DNA of 38,844 nucleotides from Acidovorax sp. CCYZU-2555 (GTDB lineage: Bacteria; Pseudomonadota; Gammaproteobacteria; Burkholderiales; Burkholderiaceae_C), in the NCBI RefSeq assembly GCF_018413525.1, contig NZ_JAHCDD010000057.1, forward strand, positions 1 to 38,844, given 5' to 3'. The notes beneath the pieces were generated by a model. The model saw only the letters and a list, made by a program, of their open reading frames with translations. It had not been told where the DNA came from and made no database searches. Positions within the stretch are counted from its first letter, which is position 1. Each line of letters begins with the position of its first letter. Below, in pieces: positions 27,198 to 34,540 of the stretch. A program made the position numbers and the translations under genes.

Positions 27198-28289
27198 TCA
27201 GTCGGTCATTGCGTGCTCTGTGACGTACAGCGTGCCCTCCAGAATCTTGCGTGCGGTGCGCACCAGCGCGGCCTGCACCAGCTTGAATTGGCCGTCGACT
27301 TCGCTGAGTTCGACGTCGACATGGATGCGGCCCGCGGGATGCAGCACCTCGACGCGGCGCGTGCCGGCGCTGGCAATCTGGAAGGTGTCGGTGATCACCG
27401 TGCCCGGCAGCACATGGGCCGCGGCCACGCCGATCGCGCCGGTCACGGCGTGCGAGCGGTGGCAGCGCAGCGGCGTGAAGTAGCGCGACACCACGCTGCC
27501 CGGCGCCTGACCCGCGGACACGATCACGGGCTTGGGCAGCACGCTGTTCGAGACATCGCCCATGCCCATGCGCAGCCCGGCTTCGCGGCGCAGCGATTCG
27601 AGCCGGGCCAGCAGTTCGGCGTTCGCGTCGAGCTGGGCCGGCGTTTCGTCGCCGCGCAGGCCCAGGTCGGCGGCGCGCACCAGCACCATCACCTGGGCGG
27701 CGTCTATGCAGGTGACCTGCAGGCCCTGGATGGTGTCTATGCGCTGGCCCGTGGGAAAGATCTGGCCCGTGACCGCGCCCCAGGCGTCGAGAAAGTTCAT
27801 CAGCACCGGCGCGGCCGTGCCCTGCACGCCGTCGATCTGCACATCGCCTTCGTAGTGCACCCGGCCGCCGGCCGTGCAGACCTGCACATCGATGCGTGAA
27901 CGCGTGTTGACGTTGTAGACCCGCACCGTGGTGGTGTTGCCCTGGTCCGATGCCGGCACCAGCCCCTGCTCGATGGCGAACGGGCCCACGCCGGCGAGCA
28001 TGTTGCCGCAGTTGGGCCGGGTGTCGACGCGCGCTTCCTCTACGCTGACCTGGGCGAAAAGGTAGTCGACGTCGCAGTCGGCATGGACCGACTTCGAGAC
28101 GATCGCCACCTTGCTGGTCAGCGAGTTGCCGCCGCCCAGTCCGTCGATCTGCAATTCGTGGGGCGAGCCCAGCGCCGCGATCAGCGTGCGGTCACGCGCC
28201 GCGGCGTCACGCGGCAGCCAGTCGGCGAGGAAGAACGGACCCCGGGAGGTGCCGCCACGCATCAATACGCAAGGAAGTTTGTAGCTCAT
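27198..28289 (-). CDS. GalD/PrpF-family isomerase, paralogue of PmdU
   Basis: A 363-residue PrpF-like protein with the same framework as PmdU: VLMRGGTSRGPFF (8-20), IDGLGGGNSLTSKV, RPNCGNMLAGVGPFAIEQG and LRMGMGDV. The family isomerises 4-oxalomesaconate, methylaconitate or 3-carboxy-substituted enoic acids by proton shift. Compared with PmdU it has SR for SK in the first motif, and the C-terminal domain differs (CHRSHAVTGAIGVAAAHV in place of CHDAIGVLAAV). It is the first gene of a leftward group before a Bug receptor and a porin, and is divergent from a LysR gene. Its substrate is unknown and may be an acid related to 4-oxalomesaconate. A second copy of the tautomerase for protocatechuate is also possible. 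Confidence 0.9.
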   Translation of the reverse strand: MSYKLPCVLMRGGTSRGPFFLADWLPRDAAARDRTLIAALGSPHELQIDGLGGGNSLTSKVAIVSKSVHADCDVDYLFAQVSVEEARVDTRPNCGNMLAGVGPFAIEQGLVPASDQGNTTTVRVYNVNTRSRIDVQVCTAGGRVHYEGDVQIDGVQGTAAPVLMNFLDAWGAVTGQIFPTGQRIDTIQGLQVTCIDAAQVMVLVRAADLGLRGDETPAQLDANAELLARLESLRREAGLRMGMGDVSNSVLPKPVIVSAGQAPGSVVSRYFTPLRCHRSHAVTGAIGVAAAHVLPGTVITDTFQIASAGTRRVEVLHPAGRIHVDVELSEVDGQFKLVQAALVRTARKILEGTLYVTEHAMTD

Positions 28290-28323
28290 GGGTTCGCATG
28301 GTGCGACGCTTGCGGTGTTCTGT

Positions 28324-28441
28324 GAATTGCATTGTTGGCAACGATTGATGCAGTAGACGCAATATGCTTAGGCCCCATTTACATGGTGAAATCACTTCCG
28401 GGAATTGCAATTTTCTTAACGTTTGATGCACACGGTGCAAC
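28324..28441. promoter_or_regulatory. Two 40-bp imperfect direct repeats, candidate LysR operators
   Basis: A unit of about 40 bp occurs twice, at 28324-28363 and 28402-28441, 78 bp apart, with about 28 of 40 positions identical. Shared blocks are GAATTGCA, AACG, TTGATGCA and GCAA. The second copy contains TGCAC-ACG-GTGCA, a perfect inverted repeat. They lie between the PrpF-like start (28289) and the LysR start (28468), as expected for LysR binding sites. Confidence 0.6.
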
Positions 28442-28467
28442 AGACCAACGCCTTGAAAGCGCCCGCC

Positions 28468-29394
28468 ATGAACAACAAATTCGACCTCGGCGATATCCAG
28501 GCCTTCGCGGCCGTGGCCGAGCTGCAGAGCTTTCGCGCCGCGGCCGAGTCCATCCATCTTTCGCAGCCCGCGTTCAGCCGGCGCATCGACAAGCTCGAGG
28601 AAGCGCTGGGCGTGCGCCTGCTCGACCGCACCACGCGCCGCGTGACGCTCACGGCCGTGGGGCGCGACTTCGCGCGCAAGACGCGCGTCTGGCTCGACGA
28701 CCTCGACGGCATGCTGATGGGCCTGGGCGATGTCGCGGCGCGGCGCATGGGCGAAGTGACGATTGCCTGCGTGCCGTCGGCCGTCTATTACTTCCTGCCC
28801 CAGGTGGTCAAGCGCTACCACGAGCGCTTTCCCAAGATCCGCGTGAAAGTGCATGACGCGAGCGCGAACGAGGTGCTGGTGGCCGTGGCCCAGGGCGATG
28901 CCGATTTCGGTCTGAACTTCATCGGCAGCCAGGAGGCCGAGATCGAGTTCAAGCCGGTGCTGGCCGAGCGCTTTGTCGCCGCGTGCCGGCGCGACCATGT
29001 GCTGGCCAGGCGCAAGAAAGTCACCTGGGCCGAGCTGGGCCAGCACGACTTCATGTCGGTGGGCAAGACTTCGGGCAACCGCCTGCTGATGGATCTGGCG
29101 CTGGCCAACGTGCCCGACCGCCCGCAGTGCCTCTATGAAGCCAAGCATGTGACCACGCTGCTGGGCCTGGTCGAAGCCGGCCTGGGCGTGGCCGCCGTTC
29201 CCAGCCTGGCGATGCCGGGCAAGGACCACCCGACGCTGGTGAGCATTCCGCTGGTCGAGCCCATCGTCACGCGCCAGATGGGCCTGATCAAGCGCCGCGG
29301 CCGGTCGCTGTCGCCCGCGGCCCAGCAGCTTTATGACCTGCTGGTCGAGACGCGATCGGTGCGCATGCGGCGCGCGCCAAAACCCGCGCAGTAG
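28468..29394 (+). CDS. LysR-family transcriptional regulator (divergent from PrpF-like gene)
   Basis: A 308-residue LysR protein. The start MNNKFDLGDIQAFAAVAE at 28468 gives the normal HTH position (SFRAAAESIHLSQPAFSRRI). Earlier in-frame starts (about 28423) fall on the repeated operator and lack a ribosome site. The effector domain runs from GEVTIACVPSAVYYFLPQVV onward, with GLGVAAVPSLAM near the end. It is divergent from the PrpF-like/Bug/porin group and faces two 40-bp repeats, so it is the likely regulator of that group. The effector is probably the transported acid or its breakdown product. Confidence 0.92.
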   Translation: MNNKFDLGDIQAFAAVAELQSFRAAAESIHLSQPAFSRRIDKLEEALGVRLLDRTTRRVTLTAVGRDFARKTRVWLDDLDGMLMGLGDVAARRMGEVTIACVPSAVYYFLPQVVKRYHERFPKIRVKVHDASANEVLVAVAQGDADFGLNFIGSQEAEIEFKPVLAERFVAACRRDHVLARRKKVTWAELGQHDFMSVGKTSGNRLLMDLALANVPDRPQCLYEAKHVTTLLGLVEAGLGVAAVPSLAMPGKDHPTLVSIPLVEPIVTRQMGLIKRRGRSLSPAAQQLYDLLVETRSVRMRRAPKPAQ

Positions 29395-29413
29395 GCGCGC
29401 TGGCTGCGCGGCC

Positions 29414-30256
29414 TCAGGTGCCCGACAGGCTCTTGTAGAGCATATAAGCGGCCAAGGCGCCCAGCAGCAGCGCAAAGGCTTTCTTCAAGGCCGTCACATC
29501 CAGCGAATGCGCAACCTTCGCGCCCCAGGGCGCGGTGCAGACGCTGCACAGCACGATCAGCACCAGCGCGGGCAGATAGAAATAGCCCCAGCTGTCGGCT
29601 GTGGCCTGGGGCAGGTTCCAGCCGCCCACGACATAGCCCAGCACATTCGCCACGGCGATGGGAAAACCGAGGGCGGCGCTGGTCGCGATGGCCTGGTGGA
29701 TAGGCACGTTGCAGCGTGTCATGTAGGGCACAGACAGAAATCCGCCGCCCGCGCCCACGAGCCCCGAAACGAACCCAATCAGCGTGCCCATGGCGCTCAG
29801 GCCCAGCGGCCCGTGCACGTCCTGGCGCGCGCTGGCCTTCTTCGCCGCGCCCTTGAGCATGCGCCATGCGGAGTAGCCGACGAAGGCAGCAAAGAACAGG
29901 CCCAGCGCCTGTCCCTTGATGAAGGTGAACGCGCCCGCGCCGGCCAGCAGGCCGCCGCCGACGATTCCCGGCACCAGGCCGCGCACGATGCGCCAGCGGA
30001 TCGCGCCGCGCCGGTGGTGCGCCCAGACGCTGGACAAGGAGGTGAACAGAATGGTGGCCATGGCCGTGGCGATGGCCATCTTGATCGCGATGTCGCCGGT
30101 CACGCCCTGTTTGCCCAGAATGAACACCAGGCAAGGCACCAGCATCATGCCGCCGCCAATGCCCAGCAGGCCGGCGAGAAAGCCGCTGCCCAGGCCAATG
30201 GCCAGCAGCATCACGATCAATGAGATATCCAGGTTCACAGCAGCGCTCTCCAGCAA
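29414..30256 (-). CDS. TauE/SafE-family membrane permease
   Basis: A 280-residue inner-membrane protein with about eight hydrophobic segments and the glycine-rich repeats of the TauE/SafE (sulfite exporter) family: GSGFLAGLLGIGGGMMLVP (23-41) and its second-half copy IGFVSGLVGAGGGFLSVPY. The internal duplication is normal for the family. It may export sulfite, sulfoacetate or other small anions. It is convergent with the LysR gene to its left, with 19 bp between stops, and follows the small membrane protein gene on the same strand. If the TauD-like enzyme acted on a sulfonate, sulfite export could be relevant, but the genes are 10 kb apart and no link is shown. Confidence 0.9.
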   Translation of the reverse strand: MLESAAVNLDISLIVMLLAIGLGSGFLAGLLGIGGGMMLVPCLVFILGKQGVTGDIAIKMAIATAMATILFTSLSSVWAHHRRGAIRWRIVRGLVPGIVGGGLLAGAGAFTFIKGQALGLFFAAFVGYSAWRMLKGAAKKASARQDVHGPLGLSAMGTLIGFVSGLVGAGGGFLSVPYMTRCNVPIHQAIATSAALGFPIAVANVLGYVVGGWNLPQATADSWGYFYLPALVLIVLCSVCTAPWGAKVAHSLDVTALKKAFALLLGALAAYMLYKSLSGT

Positions 30257-30308
30257 GCATCAAGCGCCGGACGGCGGCCTGGCGCGTGCTCACTGTAACG
30301 CAGCGGAC

Positions 30309-30329
30309 GGCCGGGGCAGCGCCCCGGCC
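30309..30329. terminator. GC-rich hairpin between two membrane protein genes
   Basis: GGCCGGGGC (30309-30317) and GCCCCGGCC (30321-30329) pair perfectly over 9 bp around an AGC loop, just after the stop of the small membrane protein gene. It has no T-tract. It is probably a transcription pause or terminator-like structure. Confidence 0.5.
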
Positions 30330-30335
30330 GGGATC

Positions 30336-30758
30336 TCAGCGCAACGGCGTTGCGCTCGCTTCGCGCGCCGCCGGCGCATTGACCGGGCGGCGGCGCTTGA
30401 GCACAGCAATCAGCACATGGGCGCCAATGGCCAACGCCAGCAGCGTCAGCGCACCGAAGCCCCAGATCACCCAGGCCAGCACGGAGACGGCGCCGGACAG
30501 GAAAGGCACGGTTTCCAGCAAGGCCTGCACCATGGGCCCTAGCGAAGCGACCATCGACTGCAGCACCTGGGCCAGCTCGGGCGGAATCCAGAAATTGACC
30601 CAGTCGGGCCACAGCGAGGCGCCGAGGGCGGCGCTGCCGCCCGCGAGCGCGCCCGCGCTGGCCACCGCCCAGACGGTGAGCGCGTGCAGTCCCCAACAGG
30701 TCAGCGACCACAGCGCCAGAAGCGCGAAAGAGAGAAACCAGCTGAGAGCGTAGAACAT
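30336..30758 (-). CDS. Small membrane protein of unknown function
   Basis: A 140-residue protein starting at the ATG at 30758. The longer frame to 30863 would overlap the divergent regulator's promoter, and its first 35 residues are not membrane-like. Two to three hydrophobic segments are seen: FLSFALLALWSLTCWGLHAL near the N-terminus, AVASAGALAGGSAALGASLW in the middle, and VLAWVIWGFGALTLLALAIG near the end, followed by a basic tail. No family is recognised with certainty. It is divergent from a NhaR-like LysR gene and could be the target of that regulator. The codon usage is like that of the neighbours. Confidence 0.75.
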   Translation of the reverse strand: MFYALSWFLSFALLALWSLTCWGLHALTVWAVASAGALAGGSAALGASLWPDWVNFWIPPELAQVLQSMVASLGPMVQALLETVPFLSGAVSVLAWVIWGFGALTLLALAIGAHVLIAVLKRRRPVNAPAAREASATPLR

Positions 30759-30805
30759 GAAATATCGAGTTATGAAAATGGCAATGTGGAAGTATGGCCA
30801 AATCG

Positions 30806-30864
30806 GGTTTTCGAAAACACCAGGTTGAACCGAATCAGGTATTCGGTTTTTACGAAAGAACACC
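30806..30864. promoter_or_regulatory. Repeated operator-like motif before NhaR-like gene
   Basis: GGTTTTCGAAAACACC (30806-30821) is followed by a similar GGTTTTTACGAAAGAACACC (30845-30864), about 39-43 bp away. The first copy holds a 12-bp palindrome, GTTTTCGAAAAC (30807-30818). Between them CCGAAT-CAGGT-ATTCGG (30830-30846) is another inverted repeat. These fit a LysR-type control region between the divergent genes at 30758 and 30866. Confidence 0.45.
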
Positions 30865-30865
30865 T

Positions 30866-31756
30866 ATGCTGAATTTCCGCCATCTCTACTATTTCTGGAT
30901 GGTCGCGAAGGAGGGTGGCTTTGCGCGCGCCGCGGACCGGCTCGGCATGGCGGTGCAGACCATCAGCGTGCAGGTGCGCGATCTGGAAAAGGATCTGGGG
31001 CATCAACTGCTCAAGCCCGCGGGCCGCGGCGTGGCGCTGACCGACGCCGGCCAGGCCGCGTATGCGCGCGCCGAAGAGATCTTCGCGCTGGGCCAGGGCA
31101 TCGCCCAGGAGGTGCGCGAGGCCGGCAGTGCGCCGGTCGCGCGGCTGTCGGTGGGGTTGTCAGACGGCATTTCCAAGCTCGCCGCCCATGCCTTGCTCGA
31201 GCCCGTGCTGGCGACGCCGCAACTGCGCCTGGTGTGCCATGAAGGCGAATTCGACGAGCTGCTGTCCGAACTGGCGCTGCACCAGCTCGATGTAGTTCTC
31301 GCCGGACAGGCCGCTCCGCGCAATGCCAACCAGCGGCTGTCGAGCGAGCGCATCGCGCGCTCCGCGCTGCAATGGTATGGGCCGGGCTCGCTGGTGCGCA
31401 AGTCTGCGCGCGACCGCTTTCCGCAGTCGCTGCAGGACCTGCCGGTGCTGCTGCCCACCTCGCATTCCCCGCTGCGTGCCACGCTCGACGGCTGGTTCCA
31501 GGATCTGGGCGTACGACCGCGCATCGTCGGTGAGTTCGAAGACAGCGCGCTGCTGGCGGTGTTCGCGGCGCGCGGCCTGGGCGTTTTTCCGGTCAGCGAG
31601 CTGGGCGCCAAGGACGTGGGCCTGGTGCGCGGGCTGCGCCTGCTGGGCGAATGCCCCGACATCAGCGAGGAAGTGCATGCGATCTGGTCGCGCCGGGGCC
31701 GCGACCACCCGCTGGTGCGCCAGATCGTGGCCGCGGCGCACCACGCCAGCGCGTGA
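30866..31756 (+). CDS. LysR-family regulator, NhaR-like
   Basis: A 296-residue LysR protein. The N-terminus MLNFRHLYYFWMVAKEGGFA at 30866 is typical of the NhaR group, followed by the HTH (AADRLGMAVQTISVQVRDLE, 21-40). NhaR in E. coli activates the Na+/H+ antiporter gene nhaA under sodium or alkaline stress, but no antiporter is in this window. The effector domain begins near residue 90 (LSVGLSDGISKLAAHAL). A longer in-frame start at 30794 would read through the palindrome; it is not favoured. The gene is divergent from a small membrane protein and convergent with a TetR gene, with only 20 bp between stops. Confidence 0.92.
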   Translation: MLNFRHLYYFWMVAKEGGFARAADRLGMAVQTISVQVRDLEKDLGHQLLKPAGRGVALTDAGQAAYARAEEIFALGQGIAQEVREAGSAPVARLSVGLSDGISKLAAHALLEPVLATPQLRLVCHEGEFDELLSELALHQLDVVLAGQAAPRNANQRLSSERIARSALQWYGPGSLVRKSARDRFPQSLQDLPVLLPTSHSPLRATLDGWFQDLGVRPRIVGEFEDSALLAVFAARGLGVFPVSELGAKDVGLVRGLRLLGECPDISEEVHAIWSRRGRDHPLVRQIVAAAHHASA

Positions 31757-31776
31757 TGCCTGGGATGAAGCCCGCG

Positions 31777-32397
31777 CTAATTGGCGGACGCCTGCGCCGC
31801 GTATCGGCTCAGAATCAGTTGCGCGGTATCGGCGGCCAGCTGTTTCTGCGCCTGGGTTCCCAGCCGCGGCTGTCCCATCGTGACCTGGGGCCAGAACGCG
31901 CTGCCTTTCACCAGGCTTTCCATTTGCTGCACCACTTGCAGCGGGTCGGCCGCTTGCAACCGGCCGTCTTTCTGCGCGGCGCGCACCCAGGTGAGCAGCG
32001 CGTTTTCCTTCTCGGCCAGACGCTGCAGCATGTCCTGCGCGCGCTCCGGTGAATGAATGGTCGCGGTGATGGCCACGCGCGCCAGGTCGATGAAATCTTC
32101 GCCGGACACCATGGCCACTTTCTGCAGCAACAGCGCCGACAGCTGTTCGTGCAGCGGGCGATCGGGGCGGTAGGCCAGGTCCAGCAGCGCCACGCTGCGG
32201 TCCCACAGCTGCATCAGGATCTGCGCGAACAGCGCCTCCTTGCTCGCGAAGTGGTTGTAAAGCGTGCGCTTGGACACTTCGGCCGTGGCCGCGACCTTGT
32301 CCATGCTGGTGGCCTCGAAGCCGCTGGCGCGGAACTCCGCCACCGCCGCCCGCACGATGGCGGCGCGTTTGCGGTCTGTGAGTCGCTCTGTCGTCAT
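31777..32397 (-). CDS. TetR/AcrR-family transcriptional regulator
   Basis: A 206-residue TetR protein starting MTTERLTDRKRAAIVRAAVA at 32397. The frame is open to 32619 but the extra 74 residues are not TetR-like and would cross the divergent promoter. The HTH is clear (FEATSMDKVAATAEVSKRTL, followed by YNHFASKEALFAQIL). The C-terminal ligand domain resembles AefR-like proteins (PERAQDMLQRLAEKENALL and QVVQQMESLVKGSAFWPQ). It is divergent from a metallo-beta-lactamase-fold lipoprotein gene 94 bp away, with palindromes between, so it probably represses that gene and itself. Confidence 0.92.
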   Translation of the reverse strand: MTTERLTDRKRAAIVRAAVAEFRASGFEATSMDKVAATAEVSKRTLYNHFASKEALFAQILMQLWDRSVALLDLAYRPDRPLHEQLSALLLQKVAMVSGEDFIDLARVAITATIHSPERAQDMLQRLAEKENALLTWVRAAQKDGRLQAADPLQVVQQMESLVKGSAFWPQVTMGQPRLGTQAQKQLAADTAQLILSRYAAQASAN

Positions 32398-32428
32398 GCC
32401 TGAAATTATCACACTGCCTGGTTTACTT

Positions 32429-32460
32429 TTTTCAAATTGAAAACTACACTTGTCGGTGTA
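32429..32460. promoter_or_regulatory. TetR operator candidates (two palindromes)
   Basis: TTTTCAA-A-TTGAAAA (32429-32443) is a perfect 15-bp palindrome. Directly after it TACAC-TTGTCG-GTGTA (32445-32460) is an inverted repeat of the kind often seen for TetR proteins. Both lie between the divergent starts at 32397 and 32492. One or both should bind the TetR regulator. Confidence 0.6.
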
Positions 32461-32491
32461 CTTTTTGTCCGGGCCACAAGCCTGTTCTTTC

Positions 32492-33580
32492 ATGCGACTT
32501 CGCGTGCCAACCCTTTTTGCCGGAGCTCTCACCATCATGGCGTGTCTTTCTTTATCCGCCTGCAGCGGCACTCCCCAGCACAGCGGCTCGCCGCAAATGG
32601 AGGAGGGGCGTTTTCGCAATGTGGTTCAGGCGTCGGCGCCGGGCTGGCGCAAGACCCTGGCGATCACCTGGCGCTTTCTTTTCGACAAACCCGCCGACAC
32701 CGTGCCTTCCGTGCCGGTTCCGGTGACGGCGCTGACGGCCGCGCAACTGCATGCCGCGCCCGACGGAAGCCTGTACCGGCTCGGACATTCGACGCTGCTG
32801 ATGAAGTTGCAGGGCGGTCTCTGGCTGACCGACCCGGTGTTCTCCGAGCGCGCCTCACCGGTCCAATGGATGGGGCCCAAACGCTTTCATGCGCCGCCCA
32901 TAAGCCTCGAAGACCTGCCGCCCATCGAGGGCGTGATCCTGTCGCACGACCATTACGACCACCTGGACCATGACGCCATTTTGGCGCTCGCGCCCAAGGT
33001 GCGGCATTTCATCACGCCGCTGGGCGTGGGCGATCGCCTGATCGAATGGGGCGTGGAGCCGGCCAAGGTGCAGCAGCGCGACTGGTGGCAGTCGGTGGAA
33101 GTTGGCGGCGTGCAGCTGATCGCCACGCCGGCCCAGCATTTCTCGGGCCGCAGCTTGAGCGACCGCAACCGCACGCTGTGGGCCTCGTGGGTGATCCTGG
33201 CGGGCGATCTGCGGCTGTTCTTCAGCGGCGATACCGGCTACCACGCCGACTTCCGCACCATAGGCGAACGTTACGGACCGTTCGACGTGACCATGGTCGA
33301 GACCGGCGCCTATGACCCGCAGTGGCCTGACGTGCACATGCAACCCGAGGAAACGCTGCAGGCCCATCTGGACCTGCGCGGGCACAACTTCCTGCCCATC
33401 CACAACGGCACCTTCGATCTGGCCCTGCATGCCTGGAACGACCCGTTTGAACGCATAGTGCAACTTGCCGACGCCCGTGGCGTGGTGACCATCACGCCCG
33501 TGATGGGCGAGGCGGTGCGGCTCGACCAGCCGCAGGCGACCGGGCGCTGGTGGCGCACGCCTGCGGCCGCGACCGAGTAG
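32492..33580 (+). CDS. Metallo-beta-lactamase-fold lipoprotein (NAPE-PLD/RomA-like)
   Basis: A 362-residue MBL-fold hydrolase. The start MRLRVPTLFAGALTIMACLS at 32492 gives a lipoprotein signal peptide with lipobox LSAC and Cys24 as the lipidated residue. The metal motif HxHxDH is intact (SHDHYDHLDH, His152, His154, Asp156, His157); further ligands are in TPAQHFSGRS, FSGDTGYHAD and PIHNGTFDL. This pattern is that of the NAPE-PLD/RomA (UlaG-like) group rather than true beta-lactamases. The product is probably anchored in a membrane facing the periplasm. Substrates of such bacterial enzymes are poorly known. It is divergent from TetR, with operator-like palindromes between. Confidence 0.9.
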   Translation: MRLRVPTLFAGALTIMACLSLSACSGTPQHSGSPQMEEGRFRNVVQASAPGWRKTLAITWRFLFDKPADTVPSVPVPVTALTAAQLHAAPDGSLYRLGHSTLLMKLQGGLWLTDPVFSERASPVQWMGPKRFHAPPISLEDLPPIEGVILSHDHYDHLDHDAILALAPKVRHFITPLGVGDRLIEWGVEPAKVQQRDWWQSVEVGGVQLIATPAQHFSGRSLSDRNRTLWASWVILAGDLRLFFSGDTGYHADFRTIGERYGPFDVTMVETGAYDPQWPDVHMQPEETLQAHLDLRGHNFLPIHNGTFDLALHAWNDPFERIVQLADARGVVTITPVMGEAVRLDQPQATGRWWRTPAAATE

Positions 33581-33668
33581 CCGGTGCCGTATACAACCAG
33601 CGCAGTGGCATTCAATTCAGGCGTTCATCTATCGGACATTTCTGTGGGCGCATGGTCTGATTGTTTTC

Positions 33669-33703
33669 TAATGGACCGCAAGCCCAAAAGCCTCTGTCCA
33701 TTA
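33669..33703. promoter_or_regulatory. Inverted repeat before IclR gene
   Basis: TAATGGAC (33669-33676) and GTCCATTA (33696-33703) form a perfect 8-bp inverted repeat with a 19-nt spacer, ending one base before the IclR start codon. It may be an autoregulatory operator. Confidence 0.45.
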
Positions 33704-33704
33704 A

Positions 33705-34508
33705 ATGAACTCCAAAATCACCACTGACGCAGGTTCTCTCAAGCGCGGCGTCGCGCTGCTCAAGATCCTGGCGACCGCCGGCAACCGCGGCCGGGCGCTC
33801 ACCGAGGTGGCCGAGAAGGCGGGCATTCCGCATCCCACGGCCCACCGCATCCTCAAGCAGCTGATCACCGAAGGCCTGGCGATCCAGCATTTCGAGACCC
33901 ACCGCTACAAGCTCGGGCCGCTGGTGTTCGAGCTGGGCCTGGCCGGATCGAGCCTGCATGACATCCGCGACCTGTGCGAGCCGTCGATGCGCGATCTCGC
34001 GCAGACGACCGAAGACACGGTGTATCTGGTGCTGCGCAGCGGCTTCGAGGCGGTGTGCATGCACCGCTGCGAGGGGCCGTTTCCGATCCGCGCACTGGTG
34101 CTCGACGTGGGAAGTCGCCGTCCGCTGGGCGTAGGCGCGGGCGGGCTGGCGATTCTCGCGGCCGTCGAGCCCGATGAGCGCGCGGCCATCATCGAGCGCG
34201 TGCAGCCGTCGCTGGCCGACTTCGGCAACATGAACGCCCAACTGCTCGCGCAGGCCTGCGAGCAGACCGTTGCCGACGGCATGTCGCTGGTGCAGAACAA
34301 GGTCAGCATGGGCGTCACTGCGGTGGGCATGGCGTTTCGCAACTCGGTGGGCACGTCCATAGGCGCGATCAGCGTGGCCGCGCTGACGCAGCGCATGCCG
34401 CATTCGCGCATCCAGAAGATTGCGGCGCAGCTGCGCCGCGAGGCCGCCAACATCGAGGCGCGCCTGCGCAAAAGCAATTGGAGCCAGGCCAACGCGCCGC
34501 GGCGCTGA
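33705..34508 (+). CDS. IclR-family transcriptional regulator
   Basis: A 267-residue IclR protein. The winged-helix domain is at residues 10-75 (SLKRGVALLKILATAGNRGR, LTEVAEKAGIPHPTAHRILKQ, HRYKLGPLVFELG). The effector domain shows VYLVLRSGFEAVCMHRCEGP, LGVGAGGLAILAAV and SIGAISVAALTQRM. Its start directly follows an inverted repeat, which suggests autoregulation, and no good ribosome site is seen. Its neighbours are the MBL-fold gene (same strand, 124 bp upstream) and the acetolactate-synthase-like gene (convergent, 18 bp). No obvious target gene is adjacent, so it is an orphan here. It is not a close match in layout to the PobR-like protein. Confidence 0.92.
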   Translation: MNSKITTDAGSLKRGVALLKILATAGNRGRALTEVAEKAGIPHPTAHRILKQLITEGLAIQHFETHRYKLGPLVFELGLAGSSLHDIRDLCEPSMRDLAQTTEDTVYLVLRSGFEAVCMHRCEGPFPIRALVLDVGSRRPLGVGAGGLAILAAVEPDERAAIIERVQPSLADFGNMNAQLLAQACEQTVADGMSLVQNKVSMGVTAVGMAFRNSVGTSIGAISVAALTQRMPHSRIQKIAAQLRREAANIEARLRKSNWSQANAPRR

Positions 34509-34519
34509 TGTATGCGCCA

Positions 34520-34540
34520 CGCATGCTCAGCCCGCATGCG
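34520..34540. terminator. Short hairpin between convergent genes
   Basis: CGCATGC (34520-34526) and GCATGCG (34534-34540) form a 7-bp stem with a 7-nt loop at the convergent gene ends, overlapping the last codons of the acetolactate-synthase-like gene. No T-run follows, so this is a weak candidate. Confidence 0.3.

Noticed and set aside
31160..32206. A 348-residue minus-strand frame across the LysR/TetR junction
   Set aside because: It overlaps two well-supported genes in other frames and has no family features.
32437..32973. Alternative plus-strand frame over the start of the MBL-fold gene
   Set aside because: It overlaps the lipoprotein gene in another frame and is arginine-rich without a domain.
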